Made by a program: the position numbers and the translations under genes. Below, piece after piece: positions 34,329-43,751 of a stretch of 64,000 bases of DNA. Source of the DNA: Gammaproteobacteria bacterium (lineage in GTDB: Bacteria > Pseudomonadota > Gammaproteobacteria > Pseudomonadales > Azotimanducaceae); contig JAPPHD010000193.1 of the NCBI GenBank assembly GCA_028821125.1, positions 1 through 64,000 on the forward strand, in the 5' to 3' direction. The notes beneath the pieces are model-generated. The model made no database searches. It had not been told where the DNA came from and saw only the letters and a program-made list of their open reading frames with translations. How positions within the stretch are numbered: the stretch's first letter is position 1; the number at the start of each line of letters is the position of its first letter.

Positions 34329-35471
34329 GTGGACGTAGCAATCATCGGAATCGGCATTCATCCCTTCGGCCGCACCGAAGGCGTCACCGGCCTGGAACAG
34401 GGCACCCACGCCGCGCGCCAGGCACTGGCGGACACGGGGCTCGACTGGAGCGACATGCAGTTCGCCTACGGCGGCTCGTCGGCCGCGGGCGCCGCCGACA
34501 CCATGGTCTCCAAGCTCGGGCTGACGGGCCTGCAGTTCATCAACGTCTCCAACGGCTGCGCCACCGGGGGCAGCGCCCTGCAGTCGGCCTACATGGCCAT
34601 ACAGTCCGGTATGTTCGACATCGGCATGGCGGTGGGTTTCGACAAGCACCCGCGGGGGGCGTTCACCATCAACCCCGAGGGCAGCGGCCTCGGCAAGTGG
34701 TACGGCGATATCGGCATGGCGCTCACCCCGCAGTTCTTCGGCATGAAGATCCAGCGCTACATGCACGACTACGACATCACCGAGGACGCGCTGGTGCGGG
34801 TCGCCGTCAAGAATTACAGGAACGGCTCGAAAAACCCCAACGCGTGGCGGCGCAAGCCATTCAGCTACGAAGACGTGGCGGAATCCATGATGGTCTGTCA
34901 TCCGCTGCGCAAGTACATGTTCTGCTCCCCCGCCGAGGGCGCCTGCGCCATGATCCTGTGCCGCGCCGACAAGGCCCGCAAGTACACCGCCAAGCCGGTT
35001 TTCCTGAAGGCCGTGGCCGTCAAGACCCGGCAGTTCGGCTCGTTCGAGGTGTTCTCCCAGTCCCAGGCCCTCGACCGCGCCCCGGCGCCCACCGTCCAGG
35101 CTTCCAGGGCGGCCTTCGAGATGGCCGGCGTCGGCCCGGAAGATATCGATGTGGCGCAACTCCAGGACACGGAATCCGGCGCCGAGATCATGCACATGGC
35201 GGAGAACGGCTTTTGCGCCGACGGCGACCAGGAGAAGTGGCTGCAGGAAGGCTACACCGAGATCGACGGCAAGCTGCCCGTGAACACCGACGGCGGCTGC
35301 ATGGCCAACGGCGAGCCCGTGGGCGCCTCAGGCCTGCGCCAGGTTTACGAGATTTGCCTGCAGCTCCGCGGCGAGGCGGGCGAACGGCAGGTCCCGGACA
35401 ACCCGAGCACCGGCTACACCCATGTCTATGGCGCACCGGGGCTGAGCGGGGTGACCGTACTGACGACCTGA
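34329..35471 (+). CDS. Thiolase-fold protein, probable Ltp2-like aldolase partner of DUF35
   Basis: The 380-residue protein has the thiolase fold with C77 in NVSNGCATGG, but two catalytic histidines of true thiolases are replaced: the HDCF-type motif reads QDTE (Q279-D280), and the GHP motif reads GEP (E329). Non-thiolytic members such as the Ltp2 aldolases of steroid side-chain degradation lose these residues and pair with DUF35 proteins. Retro-aldol cleavage of an acyl-CoA is therefore more likely than thiolysis. GTG 34329 follows AAGGAG with 7-bp spacing. Confidence 0.8.
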   Translation: MDVAIIGIGIHPFGRTEGVTGLEQGTHAARQALADTGLDWSDMQFAYGGSSAAGAADTMVSKLGLTGLQFINVSNGCATGGSALQSAYMAIQSGMFDIGMAVGFDKHPRGAFTINPEGSGLGKWYGDIGMALTPQFFGMKIQRYMHDYDITEDALVRVAVKNYRNGSKNPNAWRRKPFSYEDVAESMMVCHPLRKYMFCSPAEGACAMILCRADKARKYTAKPVFLKAVAVKTRQFGSFEVFSQSQALDRAPAPTVQASRAAFEMAGVGPEDIDVAQLQDTESGAEIMHMAENGFCADGDQEKWLQEGYTEIDGKLPVNTDGGCMANGEPVGASGLRQVYEICLQLRGEAGERQVPDNPSTGYTHVYGAPGLSGVTVLTT

Positions 35472-35506
35472 GGCTCTGTGGTCGACGGGCGCCGGGCGAG
35501 GCGGTC

Positions 35507-37804
35507 TCACAGTTCCCAGGTCAGTTCGGCGCCCCAGGTTCGCGGCGGGGTGAGATAGTACCAGCGGTGCCCGAGCGCGGACGCCCCGAGGTGGAAATAG
35601 ACCTCGTCGGTCAGGTTGCGCCCGAACAGCGCCAGCTTCCAGCGTCCCGGTGCGTCCATGAACGTCACGCTCGCATCCACCAGCGAATACGCCTTCGCCT
35701 CGGTGGTGTTCCGGTCGTCTGTCCAGACCTCGGACACGTACGACCAGGAGGCGCGCCAGATGAGCGCATTCCCGCCGGGCAGGTGCATGTCGTACGTTGC
35801 GGACAGGTTCGCGGTGACGTCCGGCGCCATCGTGAATCCGAGGCTGCCGGCGGGCTTGCCGGTCGTCCGGGTGACGGCTTCGAACTCGTCGTAACGGGCG
35901 TCCAGCAATCCGGCTGAGACCTCGAACACCCAGCGCTCGTCCGGGGCCAGCATCGCCTCGATTTCCAGCCCCCGTATGGTCGCCTGGGCCGCGTTGAGAA
36001 TCTCCTGCACGCCGGCTTCGTCGACGATGGTTCGCTGCAGGTCGTCGTAGTCGTTGTGGAACAGTGAAACGTTCAAGCGCGCACGCCCGTCGAGCAGCGT
36101 GGACTTCAGGCCGATCTCGAAGGCGTCCACCACTTCTTCGTCGTAGGGACCGGGAGCCGACAGCGGCGTGGCGGTGACGTAGCTCAGATCCGTAAAGCGC
36201 ACGTTGTAGCCGCCGCTGCGGAACCCGCGGCTGTAGCTGGCGAACGCCAGCACATCGTCGCTCCAGTCCCAGGCGAGGCCGACCCGGGGCGAGAAGTTGC
36301 TCCAGTCCTCGCCATCCGCCAGCACAGTCCGGCAGTCGCGGAGCTGCGGCCTGCCGGTCTCGAAGGGAGCGCCCCGGGTCGCACAGTCGCCGGTCGCGGC
36401 GGGGTCACCGATCAGGCCGATTTCGGCGTCCTTGTCCTCCCAGGTGTAGCGCCCGCCCAGGGTCAGCGTCAGGCGCTCGACGAGACCGATGTCGGCCTGG
36501 GCGAAGACTCCCTGGGTAGCGTGCTTCACGCTCGAAACGCCGCGCCGGTCGGTGACGTTGAGCAGAATGCGGCGTTCCGCGTAGGTATAGTCCTGTTCGA
36601 ACAGGTACAGCCCCGCGGTCAGGCTGATACCCCAGAACGGATTGCCGCCCCACCGGAGTTCGGCACTGACCTGGTCCGACACCAGCCGCGACCCGTCCGC
36701 GAACAGGCCCCAGTTCTCCAGATATCCGGTCAGGTCGGCGGAAAAGCGCTGTTCCAGGTCCCGGAATCCGAACACCGCCGTCAGCTCTCCCTTCCAGAGT
36801 TCCCAGTTGGCTTCCAGCCCGGCATTCACCCACGCCAGATCGTTGTCGCCCTTGTCGTGCTGAGCGGTGGTTCGGGAAGCGTAGGGATCCACGAGCGGCT
36901 CGCCCGCAAATTCGAAGGCCCGCACGCCAGCGCCGTCGCCCTGCGTCTTTCCGTACTCGACGATCAGGGCGGCGTCGAAGAGGCCCCGGCGCCAGGTCAG
37001 CGCGGGCCGTACCAGGAGAGACCTCGCGCTCCCCTGCCTGCCGGCGAACTTGCGGTTCTTCCAGTAGCCGTCGTGCTCTTCGTGTAGAACGGCCAGCTTG
37101 CCTCCCCAGTCGTCGCCCAGCGGACCGCCGAAGGTGGCGGCCAGGCCGCGGCTGCCGTGGGAGCCCCCGGTGGCCCGCAGCTTTCCCTCGAACGACTCTC
37201 CCGGCCTTCTGGAGCGCATCGAAATGACTCCGGCCGTCGCGTTGCGCCCGAACAGGGTGCCCTGCGGCCCGCGCAGGACTTCGATGGCTTCCAGGTCGAA
37301 CAGGTCGGTAATCACGCCGAAGATCGTGCCGTAGGAGATGCCGTCCATGACCACGCCGACGGCCGGATCCGCGGAGGGAATGCTCTGGCCGACGGTTCCC
37401 ATCCCGCGAATGACGAAATTGGCGACGCCTTTTATGGACGACACGGGCGCCAGATTGGCGTTGGGAACGTGCCGGCCGATGTCCGTCAGGTCGACCGCGA
37501 ACATGGCGTCGACCTTGTCCCCGGAAAAGGCAGAGACGGACACGGGCACGTCCTGCACCGCCTCGGCGGTCGACTTCTTGCGAGCCGTGACCCTGATCTC
37601 CTCGATCAGCCCGCTCAGGTGGTCCGAGCGGGCGTGGCGCTGGCCCTCGTGACCCGGGCGCTCATGGGACGCGGAATGTCCCTCGTCGCCATGCGGCCCC
37701 TCGCTCTCCGCGCCCACAGGCACTGCGAGCACCAGCGAGAGAGCCGTCAGCACCCAGCAACCGCAGGCGATCCGCGCGAACGCGCGCCCGGCCATTCGTT
37801 TCAT
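35507..37804 (-). CDS. TonB-dependent outer-membrane receptor
   Basis: The 765-residue protein has an N-terminal signal segment (residues about 10-32), a His-rich linker (HGDEGHSASHERPGHEGQRH), a TonB box-like IEEIRVTARKK, plug motifs FVIRGMG, VGVVMDGISYG and IEVLRGPQGTLFGRN, and a C-terminal strand GAELTWEL. The His-rich stretch before the plug may bind metal. ATG 37804 follows GGAG. It is convergent with the thiolase-fold gene and lies 28 bp downstream of the HAD gene on the same strand. Confidence 0.92.
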   Translation of the reverse strand: MKRMAGRAFARIACGCWVLTALSLVLAVPVGAESEGPHGDEGHSASHERPGHEGQRHARSDHLSGLIEEIRVTARKKSTAEAVQDVPVSVSAFSGDKVDAMFAVDLTDIGRHVPNANLAPVSSIKGVANFVIRGMGTVGQSIPSADPAVGVVMDGISYGTIFGVITDLFDLEAIEVLRGPQGTLFGRNATAGVISMRSRRPGESFEGKLRATGGSHGSRGLAATFGGPLGDDWGGKLAVLHEEHDGYWKNRKFAGRQGSARSLLVRPALTWRRGLFDAALIVEYGKTQGDGAGVRAFEFAGEPLVDPYASRTTAQHDKGDNDLAWVNAGLEANWELWKGELTAVFGFRDLEQRFSADLTGYLENWGLFADGSRLVSDQVSAELRWGGNPFWGISLTAGLYLFEQDYTYAERRILLNVTDRRGVSSVKHATQGVFAQADIGLVERLTLTLGGRYTWEDKDAEIGLIGDPAATGDCATRGAPFETGRPQLRDCRTVLADGEDWSNFSPRVGLAWDWSDDVLAFASYSRGFRSGGYNVRFTDLSYVTATPLSAPGPYDEEVVDAFEIGLKSTLLDGRARLNVSLFHNDYDDLQRTIVDEAGVQEILNAAQATIRGLEIEAMLAPDERWVFEVSAGLLDARYDEFEAVTRTTGKPAGSLGFTMAPDVTANLSATYDMHLPGGNALIWRASWSYVSEVWTDDRNTTEAKAYSLVDASVTFMDAPGRWKLALFGRNLTDEVYFHLGASALGHRWYYLTPPRTWGAELTWEL

Positions 37805-37832
37805 TTCAGGCTCCGGCAGGGGGCAATCACGC

Positions 37833-38636
37833 CTACAACCTTCCGCGGTCAAGCAACCGATGGATGGCATGGGCGACGCCCGCATCGGTGTTTGCCTTGC
37901 TGACGTATGTGGCTTCCGACTTTGTGGCGGCATCTGCCTGTCCCATGGCCACGGAAGCGCCGGCAATCCTGAACATGTCCACGTCGTTCTCGGCATCGCC
38001 GAAGGCAACGACGGCCGCGGGGTCGAGGCCCATGTGCCCGCAGGCCGCGGCGAGCGCCGCTCCCTTGGTGGCGTCCCTGGCCGTGAGGGTGAGAATGATC
38101 TTGCCGGTGGGGCCGATCGAATCCAGGACGGCGACCGTATCAAGGAATGGCTCCTTCAGTTCCCGGCGTATGCGATCGCCGCAACGGCTGCCCTGAATCG
38201 CCGCAATTCTGGGGACGTTGCCGTTCATCAGCCGCAACCGGTCCGTCCAGCGCATCTCCGGTGTGAGGAACCGTTGCTCGGGCCGCCCGTCCATCTTGAT
38301 TTCCACATCGTCATTGAGCGTCACCGTGGCAATGCACCGTTCTTCGTTGCAGATCGCATAGAGCGCTTCGACGAACTCGCCGGGCAGCCGCCGGTCGAAT
38401 ACATCGCCGGGCAGCGCCGGGTCGAAGACCTGGGCGCCGGAACAGGCGATCACCGGCCCGTCGATGCCGAGCCGCTTGCCGAGCTCGAGCGCGTAATGCG
38501 ACCAGCGGGCGGTCGCGATGATGACCTCAAGGCCCGCATCGAGCGCCGCTCGCACGGCATTCACGTTGGCCTCGGGGATTTCGTCCCCCACCAGCAGGGT
38601 GCCGTCCAGATCGATGGCCAGTGCCGAATACCGCAT
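37833..38636 (-). CDS. HAD-superfamily hydrolase, Cof type
   Basis: The 267-residue protein has motif I DLDGTLL (D9, D11), a threonine/serine motif in IIATARW, a Lys in TKGAAL and motif IV GDAENDVDMF. This matches the Cof-type C2-cap HAD phosphatases that dephosphorylate small sugar or nucleotide phosphates. ATG 38636 starts directly at the first core strand; upstream in-frame codons would add an unstructured leader. It follows phaR by 77 bp on the same strand; no functional link to PHA metabolism is known. Confidence 0.87.
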   Translation of the reverse strand: MRYSALAIDLDGTLLVGDEIPEANVNAVRAALDAGLEVIIATARWSHYALELGKRLGIDGPVIACSGAQVFDPALPGDVFDRRLPGEFVEALYAICNEERCIATVTLNDDVEIKMDGRPEQRFLTPEMRWTDRLRLMNGNVPRIAAIQGSRCGDRIRRELKEPFLDTVAVLDSIGPTGKIILTLTARDATKGAALAAACGHMGLDPAAVVAFGDAENDVDMFRIAGASVAMGQADAATKSEATYVSKANTDAGVAHAIHRLLDRGRL

Positions 38637-38713
38637 GTTTGGTACGCCTGTTGAGTGAAAAGAGGTATCGCCCCACGCGGGGACGGGGTTCGAATCAAAG
38701 AGAACGCATCCGG

Positions 38714-39187
38714 CTATCGGGTCTTGTCGCCGCCGGCGCCCGGCTCGTCGACTTCCTCGGCCGAGGGCTCCCGGCGCGCCTGAGGCGGCGCTGGGGGCCA
38801 GCGCGGCTCGAACGCCTGGCGCATCAGGTTGAGCGGGTTCATCTCGTTGAGTTGCCGGAGATGGGTGCGCCACTGGTCCTGGTGATCCAGGAAAGCCACG
38901 ATGCTCTGCTCGATATAGCGCCCCACCACGCCGCCCATGCGGTCTCCGTAGAACCGGATGAGGTTTTCAATCACCCGGTTCGTCAGCACGCTCTCGTGCC
39001 CCTCCGACTCCTGCTCGGCCAGGATCTGCAGCAGCACCGAGCGGGTGATGTCCCCGCCGTCTTTTCCGTCGACCACATGGATGCTTTCCCCGGCGACGAT
39101 CAGCTTGCGCACGTCGTCGATGGTGACGTAGCGGCTCTCCGTGGTGTTGTAGAGGCGCCGGTTGGGGTATTTCTTGAGCTCGTGCAT
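38714..39187 (-). CDS. phaR: PHA synthesis regulator PhaR
   Basis: The 157-residue protein starts with the PHB/PHA accumulation regulator DNA-binding domain (KKYPNRRLYNTTESRYVTID, then VRKLI), and continues with two repressor-type segments (DITRSVLLQILAEQE). PhaR binds PHA granules and represses phasin and related genes when no polymer is present. It is encoded 1 bp after the phaC stop, so the two are translationally linked. Possible PhaR sites lie upstream of the phasin gene at about 43.6-43.7 kb. Confidence 0.93.
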   Translation of the reverse strand: MHELKKYPNRRLYNTTESRYVTIDDVRKLIVAGESIHVVDGKDGGDITRSVLLQILAEQESEGHESVLTNRVIENLIRFYGDRMGGVVGRYIEQSIVAFLDHQDQWRTHLRQLNEMNPLNLMRQAFEPRWPPAPPQARREPSAEEVDEPGAGGDKTR

Positions 39188-39188
39188 G

Positions 39189-40865
39189 TTACTTTTCCCG
39201 GACGTACAACCCAGGGGCGTCTTCCAGCGGCGGGTAGGTGCGGCTGCCCAGGGTATCCGGCGCATCCTTCTCTTCCGAGTGGCCCTTGAGCCAGGAAACC
39301 CAGTGCTCGCGCCAGTTTCCGGCCGTCTCCTCGCTCGCCCGCCACCATTCGTCCGGGTCCGCCGGCAGCGTCTCGCCCTGCCAGTAGCGCAGGTGACGGT
39401 TGTCGGGCCGCGCGCTGATGGTCTGCGTGTGATTCTGGCTGGTCAGGATGAACTCCACGCCCTCGCCGAACAGGTGCGCGCTGCGGTAGCAGGCCTTCCA
39501 CGGCGTGATGTGGTCCGTGGAGCCGGCCATGATGTATACAGGGTAGCCGATGGAGGATAGGTCCACCCGGTGCCCGAGCAGTTCGAGCGTACCCGCGGCC
39601 AGTGAGTTCTTGTGCCCAAGGTCGATCAGGTCGCACTGCAGTTCCGCCGGCACCCGGGTGTAGTCCATCGACCAGAACAGCAGCGGGTGGGCGAGCGGGT
39701 CTTCGCCCCGGAAATAGTTGCTGCGCATGAAGCTGAAGACGCTCTCGTCGAGCCGCAGCATGGCGAACATCTCCAGGATGTCCCGCTCGGTCATGCCGCC
39801 CTGGGCGCGCACGCGCTGTTTCTGGGCGACGACCGACTCATCGGTAACGAAGAGTGTGAAACCGCTGTCGCCGGGCTCGTTGTCGAGAATCGACACGAAC
39901 AGCGACAGCGAGTTGACCCAGTCGTCGCCCCGGGCCCGCAGCACGCCCGCCGCCGCCGCCGCGACGATGCCGCCCGCGCAGAGGCCGATCAGGTCGAGCC
40001 TGCGCTGGCGGGTGATGCTCCTGGTGATGCGAACCGCCTCGATCACCCCCTCGGTATAGGTGGCCAGCGACCAGTGGGCGTCCTCCCGAGAGGGATTCTT
40101 CCAGCTCATGGCGAAAACCTGAATGCCGCTTTCCACCAACTGCCTGAACAGGCTGCGGCCCGGCGTGAGGTCGCCGAGATAGAAGCGGTTCACCTGGCTG
40201 AACACGTAGAGCAGCGGCTTCCTGTGCACCTTCGGCGTGGTGGGCCCGTACTGGATCAGCTCGAACAGCTCATTCCTGAAAACCACCTTTCCGGGTGTCG
40301 CCGCAACGTCCTTGCCCAGCTCGAAGGCATTGCGGTCCGCCACGGCGGGATAACCGTGGTTGTGCTGAAGGTCGTCGAAGAACTGCTGGATGCCCTTGAC
40401 CACGCTGGCGCCGTTGGTCTCCACTGCCTTCTTGATGGCTTCCGGGGTGAAGGGGTTGTTGACGGGCGCGTAGATGTCCTTGGCCGCGTCCATGAGAAAC
40501 TCGGCCCGCTGCCGGTCTATGCCTTCCAGGCCCGACTTCTCAAGCCATTCGTCCAGCGTGCGGGTCCAGGCCACGTACGACTGCCGTACCCGCTTGAAGA
40601 CCGGGTTGTCTTCCCAGGCCGGGTCCGCGAAGCGCGCGTCGGCGGGCATTTCCATCGACCGGTTGCCGAACCAGATATCGGCAAGCTCCGCCTGGTAGCG
40701 CATCTGGGTTTCCAGCGCCAGGGCCGGATGGGCGCCCAGGTCCCTGGAAAACCGCTGCCAGGCCTCTGCGATGCTCTGGCGGTCGGCGCCCCACATGCTG
40801 CCGAGCGAGAGGCCTTCCATGGCCTCGCCGCCCTTCTCCGCATCGTTCCCGGCTGTATCCGCCAT
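39189..40865 (-). CDS. phaC: Class I polyhydroxyalkanoate synthase PhaC
   Basis: The 558-residue protein polymerises hydroxyacyl-CoA to PHA at the granule surface. The lipase-like box is GLCAGG with catalytic C296; D451 (GSTDHITPW) and H479 (SQNHTQT) complete the triad, with D-to-H spacing of 28 as in Cupriavidus PhaC. No partner subunit gene (PhaE or the class IV PhaR subunit) is adjacent, so it should act alone as class I. ATG 40865 follows AGGAG. It is divergent from DUF6489 and the wax-ester synthase, and leads phaR. Confidence 0.93.
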   Translation of the reverse strand: MADTAGNDAEKGGEAMEGLSLGSMWGADRQSIAEAWQRFSRDLGAHPALALETQMRYQAELADIWFGNRSMEMPADARFADPAWEDNPVFKRVRQSYVAWTRTLDEWLEKSGLEGIDRQRAEFLMDAAKDIYAPVNNPFTPEAIKKAVETNGASVVKGIQQFFDDLQHNHGYPAVADRNAFELGKDVAATPGKVVFRNELFELIQYGPTTPKVHRKPLLYVFSQVNRFYLGDLTPGRSLFRQLVESGIQVFAMSWKNPSREDAHWSLATYTEGVIEAVRITRSITRQRRLDLIGLCAGGIVAAAAAGVLRARGDDWVNSLSLFVSILDNEPGDSGFTLFVTDESVVAQKQRVRAQGGMTERDILEMFAMLRLDESVFSFMRSNYFRGEDPLAHPLLFWSMDYTRVPAELQCDLIDLGHKNSLAAGTLELLGHRVDLSSIGYPVYIMAGSTDHITPWKACYRSAHLFGEGVEFILTSQNHTQTISARPDNRHLRYWQGETLPADPDEWWRASEETAGNWREHWVSWLKGHSEEKDAPDTLGSRTYPPLEDAPGLYVREK

Positions 40866-41144
40866 GGCAAACTCCTGACTCGTTCCGGCGCGTCGATGTT
40901 TGTAGTGTTAGCAGGCCCTAATGTAAACTCCGCGCCGCTCACGGCTCCGGGCCATTGTATATCGGGGCAAGCGGGCTCTTGATTTGCCCGCCTGCACCGG
41001 TTGAGCGGGATGCCTTGCCGGCGCCCGCCGCCGGGCAAGAAAACGCCGCCGGTTGCAACAGGTTGGCCGGACGCCGCCGGGCACCATGATACTGTATCTG
41101 CCACCGGAATTTGCCGGCACAGCCGGCAAGGCGATGACATTGCC

Positions 41145-41387
41145 ATGAAAATCAATGTGGAAGTGGACCTCACGCCCGAAGAACTGCGCCGCTTCATGGG
41201 CCTGCCGGATGTCGGCGCGGTGCAGAAGGAACTGCTGGAACAGTTCACCCAGCGTGTTTCCGCTTCGAACGAGCAGCGGGACGAGTTTCTGCGCAACCTG
41301 TTGACCGGCGCCGTGGCGCCCTGGCAGAGCTTTTTCAACATGGTTTCGGGAACCGGCGCGCAAACGGGCGACCCGCGCGACAAGTAA
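41145..41387 (+). CDS. DUF6489 small protein
   Basis: The 80-residue protein reads MKINVEVDLTPEELRRFMGLPDVGAVQ, then ends with a Trp-containing helix (APWQSFFNMV). This matches the small DUF6489 family often found beside PHA genes. It is probably cytoplasmic or granule-associated; function unknown. It is divergent from phaC and heads the plus-strand storage genes. Confidence 0.75.
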   Translation: MKINVEVDLTPEELRRFMGLPDVGAVQKELLEQFTQRVSASNEQRDEFLRNLLTGAVAPWQSFFNMVSGTGAQTGDPRDK

Positions 41388-41514
41388 GGGCCGCCGCAAA
41401 CGGGACAAGATCAGCGAACCGGCGCCGCCCGCCAGCGGCGTCCGCAACGGAAATGACTCTGGAAAACACCGACAACCCGCCGGGCGAAACCATCCGGGGT
41501 TCCGGGGAACCAAC

Positions 41515-42960
41515 ATGCGGCTGAGCACACAAGACGCATCGTTTCTGTATTCGGAGACGGCCAGCGGCCCCATGAACGGTGCCGGGCTCGCCATTATCGA
41601 GGGCGAACTGCCGTTCGAGACGGTTTATCGTCACATCGAATCGCGCCTGCACCTGGTGCCGCGCTACCGCCAGCGCCTGGCAATCGTGCCGTTCAATCTC
41701 GCCCACCCCAAATGGGTGGACGACCCGGATTTCGACCTCGCCAATCACGTCAGGCGCCACCGGCTGCCGGAAGGCTCTACCCTCGACGACGCCATCCGCG
41801 CCGCGCTCGACCTGAACGAGCCGCTGCTGCCGCGCGACAAGCCGCTGTGGCGGATGACCGTCATCGAGGGCGTCAAGAACCGCACCATACTCGCCCAGAC
41901 CGGCCACCACGCCATGGTCGACGGCGCCTCCGGCGTCGACATCACGCTGGCGTTGTTCGACCTGCAGAAAGACGCGCCAAAGCCGGAACCGCAAGCCTGG
42001 CATCCCAAGCCCCTGCCCTCCCCGGTGGAACTCGCCACCGAAGCGGCGCTGGAGACGGTGCACACCCTGTCCGGGGAGAACCCGTTCAAGGCCGTGAACT
42101 TCACGTCCGAGCGCGCTGAAATGCTGCGGCGCGCCACCGAGTCGATGACGCGGTTCCTGGCGGAGCCGGTACTGACCGCACCCTGGAACGCAGCGCCCGT
42201 CGGGCCGAAGCGTCATTTCCTGTGGCGCAAGTACCCGTTCGGGGATTTCCGCCGCATTCGTTCCACACTAGGCGGCACCATCAACGACGTGGTGCTCGCA
42301 GCGGTGACCGAAGCCGCCGCCCGCTACCTGCAGGCCCACGGCGAACGCACGTCGGGCCAGCACCTGCGCATCATGTGCCCCGTGAACGTACGCACCGAAG
42401 ACGAGCGCGGCGCGCTCGGCAACCGCGTCTCCGCCATTTTCCCGATGTTCGACGCCGAACCCACGGGCATGGCGGAGCGGCTGCACAAGGTGCGCTGGGA
42501 AACCGAGCAGATCAAGAACAACCGCGAAGCACAGGCCATGCAGTTGATGATGGAGTCCGCGCCGGCCATGCCGCCGGTGGCGATGGCGCCGGCCCTCCTG
42601 GTGGGAACCCCGTGGGACCCGACCGCAATCAGCGCCAACTTCCCCCTTCCGGTTCCGCCCGCGTTCGGTCCGCGCCCCCCCATGTTCGGCTTCAACTTCA
42701 CCTGCACGAACGTCCCCGGCGTACAGACCGCGCAGTACCTGGCCGGCCACCGCATACTCGACAACCTGGCTTTCCTGATGCTGGGCGGCACCCTGGGCTA
42801 TGGGATCGTGATTACAAGCTACAACCAGAACATCTATTTCAATTTCATCTGCGACCGCCGCCTGATGCCCGACCTGGAACTCATGGCGAACGGCGTCGAC
42901 GATGCTTTCGAAGAACTACTGGCCGCAGCGGAGCAGGCGAAATCCGCAGCGGCGAACTGA
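41515..42960 (+). CDS. Wax-ester synthase / diacylglycerol acyltransferase (WS/DGAT)
   Basis: The 481-residue protein has the acyltransferase motif HHAMVDG (H131-H132, D136-G137) and PLW (110-112), placed as in bacterial WS/DGAT enzymes, which make wax esters or triacylglycerol from acyl-CoA. The C-terminal domain is complete (LMLGGTLGYGIVITSYNQNIYF). It lies in a PHA locus between DUF6489 and a GNAT gene. Coexistence with PhaC suggests storage of both neutral lipid and polyester, although some homologues serve other acyl transfers. Confidence 0.9.
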   Translation: MRLSTQDASFLYSETASGPMNGAGLAIIEGELPFETVYRHIESRLHLVPRYRQRLAIVPFNLAHPKWVDDPDFDLANHVRRHRLPEGSTLDDAIRAALDLNEPLLPRDKPLWRMTVIEGVKNRTILAQTGHHAMVDGASGVDITLALFDLQKDAPKPEPQAWHPKPLPSPVELATEAALETVHTLSGENPFKAVNFTSERAEMLRRATESMTRFLAEPVLTAPWNAAPVGPKRHFLWRKYPFGDFRRIRSTLGGTINDVVLAAVTEAAARYLQAHGERTSGQHLRIMCPVNVRTEDERGALGNRVSAIFPMFDAEPTGMAERLHKVRWETEQIKNNREAQAMQLMMESAPAMPPVAMAPALLVGTPWDPTAISANFPLPVPPAFGPRPPMFGFNFTCTNVPGVQTAQYLAGHRILDNLAFLMLGGTLGYGIVITSYNQNIYFNFICDRRLMPDLELMANGVDDAFEELLAAAEQAKSAAAN

Positions 42961-42977
42961 CCGGCCACGGAGGATTC

Positions 42978-43580
42978 ATGTCCGCCACACCAAGCATTGA
43001 AAGCAACCTCGAGAAGTATCCTCAGGAGGTCACGCTCACCGACGGGCGCAGGCTGGAACTGCGCGTGGTCGGCGCTGTCGACCGAAACGCCATCCTCGCA
43101 TTCGCCCGCGGCCTCCCCGAGCAGGACCTTTTGTTCCTGCGCGTGGACATCACCAGGCCGGAGGCTGTCGACCGCTGGCTGGCCAACGTCGCCGAGGGCA
43201 CCACGCTGTCACTCATCGCCTACGACGGCGACGCGATGGCCGGCTATGCAACGGTCGACCGCACCCCCGCCCGCTGGACGCGGCGCGTGGGCGAACTGCG
43301 GCTCACGGTGGGGCAGGGCTATCGCGGCCAGGGCCTCGGCCGCCACCTGAGCGCCAGGATCTTCGACATCGCCAAGAGCCTCGGCCTGAAGAAGCTGACG
43401 GCCAACATGACGCCCGACCAGCGCGGTGCCCAGGCCGCCTTCCAGCGCCTGGGGTTCGTCGCCGAAGCCCTCCTCACCGATTTCGTGGAAGACCGCGACG
43501 GCGGCCTGCACGACCTGGTCATGATGACTTTCGATGTGGACGGCCTCACCGACCACGCCGACCACTCGCTGCAGCTCTAG
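42978..43580 (+). CDS. GNAT-family N-acetyltransferase
   Basis: The 200-residue protein has the GNAT acetyl-CoA loop QGYRGQGLGRHL (R/Q-x-x-G-x-G/A motif), a preceding beta strand GELRLTV and the closing AAFQRLGFVAEALLTDFV. The substrate is unknown. It starts 17 bp after the WS/DGAT stop with an ACGGAGG ribosome-binding site, so it is probably co-transcribed. An odd C-terminal tail (HADHSLQL) carries no recognised motif. Confidence 0.87.
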   Translation: MSATPSIESNLEKYPQEVTLTDGRRLELRVVGAVDRNAILAFARGLPEQDLLFLRVDITRPEAVDRWLANVAEGTTLSLIAYDGDAMAGYATVDRTPARWTRRVGELRLTVGQGYRGQGLGRHLSARIFDIAKSLGLKKLTANMTPDQRGAQAAFQRLGFVAEALLTDFVEDRDGGLHDLVMMTFDVDGLTDHADHSLQL

Positions 43581-43599
43581 CCAGCGGCAAAAGTCCCGT

Positions 43600-43735
43600 G
43601 TGGCAATATGCGGTTTTTGCTGCATTGCATTAGCCGCCAACAACCACCAAAAAAAGGGTTGCATCAAAAAATGCTGTGGTGCACAATAAGCATGTTTGTG
43701 CGATGCAGCATATTCGCTGACTCGATCGTTGAAAC
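43600..43735 (+). promoter_or_regulatory. Phasin promoter region with clustered TGC/GCA motifs
   Basis: The 171-bp gap before the phasin gene holds many TGC and GCA triplets (for example TGCTGCATTGCAT, GGTTGCATC, GTGCGATGCAGCAT). This density fits known PhaR-binding regions, which are TGC/GCA-rich. A weak promoter, TTGCAT then CACAAT with 18-bp spacing (43659-43688), lies inside. The identification is by analogy only. Confidence 0.4.
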
Positions 43736-43751
43736 CAATTGGAGGTAGTCG

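Noticed and set aside
33854..35471. True acetyl-CoA acetyltransferase
   Set aside because: Catalytic histidines of both the HDCF-type and GHP motifs are replaced, and a DUF35 partner is present.
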